Of a stretch of 64,000 nucleotides of DNA, positions 60,001 through 64,000 are shown in pieces. The stretch comes from Paenibacillus hexagrammi (lineage in GTDB: Bacteria > Bacillota > Bacilli > Paenibacillales > NBRC-103111): positions 434,001 through 498,000 of the forward strand of contig NZ_CP090978.1 in NCBI RefSeq assembly GCF_021513275.1, given 5' to 3'. Position 1 is the first letter of the stretch. The number at the start of each line of letters is the position of its first letter. A program made the position numbers and the translations under genes. The notes below the pieces were generated by a model. That model saw only the letters and a list, made by a program, of their open reading frames with translations. It did not search any database and was not told the DNA's origin.

Positions 60001-60103
60001 TGAGGACGGAGAGCGAAAAGAGCTGGATGTCAACCGTTTGCCGGCACTGCCCCATGGCATTGTCGTCAGCGGCAAACACAAGGTTGTTGTACAGGTTCTT
60101 TAA
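57029..60103 (+). CDS. baseplate J-like protein 1 (Afp11/Pvc11-like)
   Basis: A 1024-residue baseplate wedge protein. The N-terminus (PPQIDPRDIPDLISQMKEMAPYYTPEW) is typical of Afp11-like proteins. The C-terminal baseplate-J part has VRFGNGVHGMKPPKGG-like sequence (IRFGNGVHGMKPPKGGIDQVKV), KHRGRAVTAEDYEWLAREAYPNIAKV and LEKLDKFLDPLTGNFDGKGWSIGQQIHSSVFYALLKSI. GTG start after AAAGGAGGTGG. It is the largest baseplate subunit in the window. Confidence 0.92.
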   Translation: MQPPQIDPRDIPDLISQMKEMAPYYTPEWRFTPENPDPGSALFQMFADMFYENIKRLNRVPTKNLIAFLNMFDMTLLPARPASAYVTFALNEGTREPVWISAGTQVAASGDAGSILYETARSVLLTPAALQAVYVTSRRQDKILRIQDGFLAASRQGQAAPTALFRLQQGDNLQAHALFLEHSSLFLVRSTCRIEIEFRNSRQRYDEAEICRQLADPALTEWLYASEDGWKLFDKVEYKGVSVILTKAAEGELAQQEVNGTAGRWIQCRLKSVQEAGRTLADSRLSMDKLSMKTDYVDLHETGGIQPEQMFYNDIEADPAGFYPFGDQFALYGSFYISSSEVFSKKDSDVSLSFDLKAVPNRFQPEAAEQIDWKLIMKKSQFDKAPVMHVTVLQVVWEYWNGSSWVRLEVNKDAEKLFYYPQEEHVRKEVHFRCPIDVETTYVNGHENYWIRARILQLENAYVAQAIYLSPWIEGTKLTYSYDNRMYPARRCLAFNNTEFVDRTRHSRQLEGGFEPFQPLQGEHPSLHLAFQTAPVKGPVSLYVSVKQKRMAEQDIPLLEWEYLREGQLPGDSPYWAALKVIDGTRSLTQSGTLQFVGPSDFAYSMLFGTAGCFIRAVNRDDKYDDVEERTPIPVIHGLYMNTVQVIQQETIVGEVPEPKGIEETEYQLSRNGIVSEEVWVDETGCIKDELIAEYEQAGEPQLDLIRDSEGNVQRLWVKWSQVSQLADSGSSERHYTIDRTFGRIRFGNGVHGMKPPKGGIDQVKVTYQVTSGQVGNVGARQINQMQDSIAFVGEVYNPEPAAGGCQAEKLDSALQRGPEMIKHRGRAVTAEDYEWLAREAYPNIAKVRCIPNHNAYMAREVGAMTLVILPKEGQQGSAAFPELKKQVEAYLMERAPSLIAFPDQIQVIEPVYMEISVTAVVAIEGMDAVVVTELQALEKLDKFLDPLTGNFDGKGWSIGQQIHSSVFYALLKSIRAINHVEKLFMTVFQIEDGERKELDVNRLPALPHGIVVSGKHKVVVQVL

Positions 60104-60140
60104 TGCCCTAGGGCTAGGACTAGGAATGGTGGAGTAAACT

Positions 60141-60300
60141 CTAATTCTGAGTGAAAATCAGTGACTGAGTGAATGTATGAATGAATAAATGAATAAGTGA
60201 TTGAATGAGTGATTGAATGATTGAATGAACGTGTGAGAACAGAATCTTAAGTTGAATAGCAATGAGCGAATGAATGAGTGAGTGAGTGAGTGAGTGAACT
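60141..60300 (+). repeat. degenerate TGA-containing tetranucleotide tract between the baseplate genes
   Basis: About 160 bases consist mainly of GAATGAAT-, ATGAATAA- and GTGAGTGA-like units. The four-base period puts TGA stops and ATG/GTG starts in all three frames. No gene is present. It is followed by GGAAAAGGAGGTGAG and the GTG start of the next gene. It may be a slippage-prone spacer or a reinitiation zone. Confidence 0.7.
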
Positions 60301-60320
60301 GGAAAAGGAGGTGAGCACGA

Positions 60321-62570
60321 GTGCTGCCTATACCGAATTTGGATGACCGGATGTTTGAGGAGATGCTGCAGGAAGCGCGCAAATCGATTCCCAAGCTGTA
60401 TCCGCAATGGACGGATGAGAATGCGCACGACCCGGGTATGACGCTGCTGGAGCTCATGTCATGGATGACCGAGATGCAGCAGTATTATTTGAACCGTGTA
60501 ACGGAGAAGAATGAGCGGAAATTTTTGAAGCTGCTTGGCGTTCGCCAGCGAGAAGCAGCGTCCGCCGTATGCGAGGTTGTATTTTCTGGTATGGACGAGC
60601 AGCTTGTGCTGCCTCAAGGTACACCGCTTCAAGCCATGGACCAACAGTTCGAAACACTGCAAACGCTGCGTCTGATTCCTGCGCGTCTGGAAAAGGTTAT
60701 TGTGCGAACGGAGACGTCCGCTGGGGATTACACCTCCAATAATGACGCGGGAGTTGCTTATTACGCATTCGGGCCAAAGGCACAGAAAGGTGCCCATTTG
60801 TACCTTGGTTTTGATCGGCCGCTTCCGGAGCAAACGGAGATTGCGCTTACGATTAAGCTGTTTGAGGATTATCCGGTAGCCAAAGGCGGTCACGTGCATG
60901 AAGAGCAAGAAGCTTTCGTATCCTCGGCACAGGTGGCATGGACCTATGCGGGCAGCGGCTCAAAGGGAAGGGCTGAGGCGTGGCATCCGCTTGAAGTGGT
61001 CAGTGATGGCTCCCTGCACCTTTCTCAAAGTGGGGAGCTGCTCTTCAAAGTCCCTTCTGACATGCAGCCGATCCTCTTGTACCCTGCCGATGACAAGCCT
61101 CGCGTATGGATTTGCTGTACGCTGGAAATAGAAGGCTATGAGCTGGCGCCCAAGATTCAGAAGTTATGTTTGAATTCCGTGAAAGCGATGGAACAGACGA
61201 CCTTTAGCGAAGTCTCCACGTTTGACAGCAGCGGCGAGCCTGGACAGAGCTTCACGGTCAGCTCTTATCTGGCCTACACGGGCCTGCACACGATTCAGGT
61301 GCAGGAGCAGGATGGCTTTTGGCGTGACTGGAGTACTGTCAGCGAGCTGAGCGCATGCGGCCCCGACGACTTCTGCTGCGAGATGCAGCAGGATTCTGCG
61401 AGCAGGACGACAAGAATCCGCTTCGGAGACGGGAAGCACGGCAGCATCCCGCCGCAAGGAGCTGATTGCGTGCGGCTGATTGCGTATACGGCCGAGTTTG
61501 ATTACGGCCGTCTGGTGGGCAGCAGCAATGGTCTGCCAGGCCAGACCTTTGAGCTGCCCAGGGGCCGGACCTACAAGCTCGGCAGCATGCTGCTGCAGGT
61601 AGGCCGCCGGCCCAAGGGCTCAGACAGCGTCGTCTGGGACGACTGGCAGTCCGTGGACGACTTCGACAACTCGTCGTCCACGGACAGGCATTACGTCTAC
61701 GACGCTGCGGCAGGGCTCATCCGCTTCGGCAACAACGAAGCGGGCCTCATCCCGCCCAAGATGACAGAACCGAACATTCGGTTCCTGGCGCTGCAAGCGG
61801 GCGGGGGCGATCGGGGCAACGTGAAGGACGGCATGGTGGCCGCCTTCACGAATGGGCACCCGGATTGGTCGGGAATTACCATGACCAATCCATTTCCGGC
61901 GCGGGGCGGAGCCGAAGCGGAATCGCTGGAGGAAGCGAAGCTGCGCGCTCAGATTGAGCTGAATGCGCCGACCCGCGCCGTGACCGCCGAGGACTACGAG
62001 GCGATCGCGAAGGCTACGCCGGGATTGCGGGTGGCCAGGGTGAAGGCGATTCCGCTTTACAAGCCGGGGCTGCGGGACTATCCGAAGGTGAAAGCTCCGG
62101 CCCAGATGACCGTCGCCGTCGTTCCGTACAGCGAGAACGATAAGCCGACGGCGAGCCAAGGCTACCTGGAAACGGTCCGTCGCCATCTGGACCGGCATCG
62201 GCTGCTCACTACAGAGCTGCACGTGATCCCGGCGGCGTACATCAAAGTCACGGTGCACGCCGTCGTTGTGGTAGAGCCGCAGTACAAGCAGGATGCGCAG
62301 CGGGTGCTTCGCGAGCTGCGGCAGCTGCTTCAACCGATGGACCACAGGAACGGGACTGAGGGCTGGCGTTTTGGCCGGACGGTATATAAAGGCGATATTT
62401 ACGGCGTGATCAGCAGACTGAAAGGCGTTGTCTACGTGCAGGACATTTGGCTCGATGCCGAGGGCACAGGCATGTACCGGGATGCTGGCGGAGATATTCA
62501 AATCCCGCCCTACGCACTTGTATATTCAGGCGATCACGAGGTCGAGCTGATCAGCCAGACAGACTTATAA
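60321..62570 (+). CDS. baseplate J-like protein 2 (Afp12/Pvc12-like)
   Basis: A 749-residue protein. The N-terminus reads LPIPNLDDRMFEEMLQEARKSIPKLYPQWTDENAHDPGMTLLELMSWMTEMQQYYLNRVTEKN, typical of the second baseplate-J component of eCIS. Later parts are RIRFGDGKHGSIPPQGADCVRL, APTRAVTAEDYEAIAKATPGLRVARVKAIPLYKPG and GWRFGRTVYKGDIYGVISRLKGVVYVQDIWL. GTG start after AGGAGGTGAG. It pairs with protein 1 in the baseplate wedge. Confidence 0.92.
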   Translation: MLPIPNLDDRMFEEMLQEARKSIPKLYPQWTDENAHDPGMTLLELMSWMTEMQQYYLNRVTEKNERKFLKLLGVRQREAASAVCEVVFSGMDEQLVLPQGTPLQAMDQQFETLQTLRLIPARLEKVIVRTETSAGDYTSNNDAGVAYYAFGPKAQKGAHLYLGFDRPLPEQTEIALTIKLFEDYPVAKGGHVHEEQEAFVSSAQVAWTYAGSGSKGRAEAWHPLEVVSDGSLHLSQSGELLFKVPSDMQPILLYPADDKPRVWICCTLEIEGYELAPKIQKLCLNSVKAMEQTTFSEVSTFDSSGEPGQSFTVSSYLAYTGLHTIQVQEQDGFWRDWSTVSELSACGPDDFCCEMQQDSASRTTRIRFGDGKHGSIPPQGADCVRLIAYTAEFDYGRLVGSSNGLPGQTFELPRGRTYKLGSMLLQVGRRPKGSDSVVWDDWQSVDDFDNSSSTDRHYVYDAAAGLIRFGNNEAGLIPPKMTEPNIRFLALQAGGGDRGNVKDGMVAAFTNGHPDWSGITMTNPFPARGGAEAESLEEAKLRAQIELNAPTRAVTAEDYEAIAKATPGLRVARVKAIPLYKPGLRDYPKVKAPAQMTVAVVPYSENDKPTASQGYLETVRRHLDRHRLLTTELHVIPAAYIKVTVHAVVVVEPQYKQDAQRVLRELRQLLQPMDHRNGTEGWRFGRTVYKGDIYGVISRLKGVVYVQDIWLDAEGTGMYRDAGGDIQIPPYALVYSGDHEVELISQTDL

Positions 62571-62606
62571 TCACAGTTACCAATATGAGACAAGGGGGGA
62601 TGAACG

Positions 62607-64000
62607 ATGCAGGATACTCAGTCATTTTTCTCATTTAATAAACCACTGGACTGGGAGCAAGGCTGCGCAGCCAACATGGATATGTCGACAAAAGGCTTAT
62701 CCATCCGGAGCACGGAAAAATACGGTGTATACCGCATCGTTCGCTTGGACGAGCTGGAAGGTATGGAATCCATCAGCGATGCAAGCGTTACTCCGAGTGG
62801 AAAGCTTCTTCTCATGGATGACCATGCGGGAGTATGGGTGTACGATGATGAGAACCAGCACCGCGAACCGCTGTTTCGTCAAGGCCATCCCTTGTTTAGC
62901 GGCAGCGCAATGCTTGCTAGTTTAAGCGACGTCTGGGTGACGGCAGATCCGAACAGTGAACGCAGATTAGGTGTATACGCCATGTCCAACGGGCAGACCT
63001 TGTGGGCTGCGAGCGAGTGGAACGGTCTGGAGCTGCTTCCTTTATCCCTGTATGCCGGAGGTAAGCTGAGAAGCGTATATACACTGGTGCCTATAACCAT
63101 TACGGTTGGCATGAATGGAAATCTTGAAGTGCCTGCGGGCGGGCAATTGGTTGTTCTGGAGTGGAGCGAAGCGGGAGAGACGATACAGGTGTACGAGCAT
63201 GAATCGCTCAGACTCGAAGAAGCAGCTTCTATTGAGGAGCTGCGGGGCCGGTTTTCCCTGTCAGCTTATGATGAAACGGTGGCTGTGCTCGACTCGCATC
63301 GAAAGGGCGTAACCGTTTTTTTCGGTGCGGATCGCAGCGCGATGAGCTTTACGGTCGACCAAGAAGGAAGCTTTGCGGGTATTTCCATTGATACGAATCA
63401 TAATCTGTATATAGGCAGCAGTGGTGCCGATTGGCACGAAGGCGGAAATGAACGGTTTATTTTGAAATACCGAGGGAATGGGGAATTCGTGGAAAAGGTG
63501 TCGGGCTTTCGGGGCAGGGCCGAGAAGCTCCTGCACGACAGCCGAAACCGCATGTATGTATTTGACCGCTTCAGCGGACAGATTACACGGCTGGAGCTGC
63601 AAGCCCGCACCATGACTCTGGCAGAGACGGGACTGCCGCAGGGTGTCTATTTTTCTGCGGAGCTGGACACGACGGAGACGGAGACGATCTGGCACAAAAT
63701 CCGCCTGGATGCCGATATTCCCGAGGAAACGCAAATACGGATTTCCTATTTCGCATCCGATAGGAAAGAAGGACTGCTGGACGGGCAATTCGTGGATTAT
63801 ACGGACTTCCTTACAAGTGAGGAGGTATCCATCCGAGATAAGCTTCGTGCTACCGGACACCTTTGGTCGGAGCCGATTGTCAACCCTCAAGATGCGCTGC
63901 TGATGAAGGCGCAGGGACAATATCTATGGCTGAAAATCGAGCTTCTCGGCAGCGGACAGAAATCGCCGCTGATCCGTAAGCTGCGCGTCTATTTTCCAAG
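62607..64000 (+). CDS. eCIS tail/baseplate-associated protein, partial (runs off window)
   Basis: An uninterrupted frame of 464 codons to the window end, starting MQDTQSFFSFNKPLDWEQGCAANMDM; ATG after GGGGGG. The sequence is beta-propeller-like, with repeated motifs such as NLYIGSSGADW, RMYVFDRFSGQITRLEL and VWVYDDENQHREPLF. It continues into a carbohydrate-binding-like region (YFASDRKEGLLDGQFVDYTDF). It is probably the phage-tail-like protein usually encoded after the second baseplate-J gene in eCIS. It lacks its C-terminus here. Confidence 0.75.
   Translation, partial: MQDTQSFFSFNKPLDWEQGCAANMDMSTKGLSIRSTEKYGVYRIVRLDELEGMESISDASVTPSGKLLLMDDHAGVWVYDDENQHREPLFRQGHPLFSGSAMLASLSDVWVTADPNSERRLGVYAMSNGQTLWAASEWNGLELLPLSLYAGGKLRSVYTLVPITITVGMNGNLEVPAGGQLVVLEWSEAGETIQVYEHESLRLEEAASIEELRGRFSLSAYDETVAVLDSHRKGVTVFFGADRSAMSFTVDQEGSFAGISIDTNHNLYIGSSGADWHEGGNERFILKYRGNGEFVEKVSGFRGRAEKLLHDSRNRMYVFDRFSGQITRLELQARTMTLAETGLPQGVYFSAELDTTETETIWHKIRLDADIPEETQIRISYFASDRKEGLLDGQFVDYTDFLTSEEVSIRDKLRATGHLWSEPIVNPQDALLMKAQGQYLWLKIELLGSGQKSPLIRKLRVYFP

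Noticed and set aside
41264..64000. Prophage or R-type tailocin
   Set aside because: The AAA+ ATPase, DUF4255, DUF6760 and two tube paralogues are eCIS markers. No lysis, capsid, terminase or integrase gene was seen.
41264..64000. Type VI secretion system
   Set aside because: No TssJLM membrane complex or ClpV is present; sheath and spike are of the eCIS/phage type.

Overview
The window looks like the chromosome of a spore-forming Gram-positive bacterium of the Paenibacillaceae (Paenibacillus or a close relative). The pointers are a gerA/gerB/gerC spore-germinant operon, strong AGGAGG-type ribosome binding sites, YqkE, EcsC, VanW and DUF4173 proteins, a copper-amine-oxidase-N surface protein, and Firmicutes-type Rex and BirA operators. 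No rRNA, tRNA, CRISPR array or complete insertion sequence was seen. The species assignment is inference from gene content only.

Region 1 (1 to about 41.2 kb) is ordinary chromosome made of short transcription units. These include an amidohydrolase divergent from a MarR regulator with three palindromic operators; a horizontally acquired-looking rhuM gene; a biotin ECF transporter (bioY under a BirA-type operator, divergent from ecfA1 and a fused ecfA2-ecfT gene); MFS pumps; AraC, Lrp, MarR and ArsR regulators; a type II NADH dehydrogenase preceded by a perfect Rex box and a possible 21-codon microprotein; a SgrR-type regulator; the germination operon; a GntP permease; and a phytanoyl-CoA-dioxygenase/sugar-isomerase pair. 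It ends with an SRAP protein, a CheY-like regulator and a diguanylate-cyclase-like protein whose GGDEF domain carries an internal deletion. Small decayed elements are a possible class IIC group II intron 5' remnant near 20.44 kb, a gene fragment near 32.5 kb and a palindromic MITE-like element near 38.7 kb.

Region 2 (41.2 kb to the window end, continuing beyond it) is an extracellular contractile injection system (eCIS; Afp/PVC-like). In order it holds a two-domain AAA+ ATPase, a DUF4255 (Afp16/Pvc16-like) protein, a carboxypeptidase-regulatory-like protein, tail sheath, tube 1, a tail-assembly-chaperone-like protein with an overlapping DUF6760 reading frame, tube 2, a giant about 1842-residue low-complexity protein, a LysM baseplate protein, a gpD-like hub, a gp5/VgrG-like spike, a gp25-like wedge, two baseplate-J-like proteins and the start of a large tail protein. 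No terminase, portal, capsid or integrase is present, so this is a particle without a phage head rather than a prophage. The cap, fibres and cargo are presumably downstream.

The most interesting signals are in region 2. (i) A canonical -1 slippery heptamer (T TTT TTG, 47852-47858) lies in exact phase at the end of the tail-assembly gene. The overlapping DUF6760 frame has no usable start codon, so a P2 gpE/E'-style programmed -1 frameshift is the simplest reading. (ii) The giant protein contains about eleven 66-bp repeats, each encoding two near-perfect hairpins and open in all frames; three units carry single-base deletions that together restore the reading frame. (iii) The ATPase gene carries two -1 breaks, the LysM gene one, and the DUF4255 gene appears to begin with ATA. 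All the breaks have the same sign, so sequencing error, decay and recoding must be separated experimentally. (iv) A run of TGA-containing tetranucleotides sits between the two baseplate-J genes.
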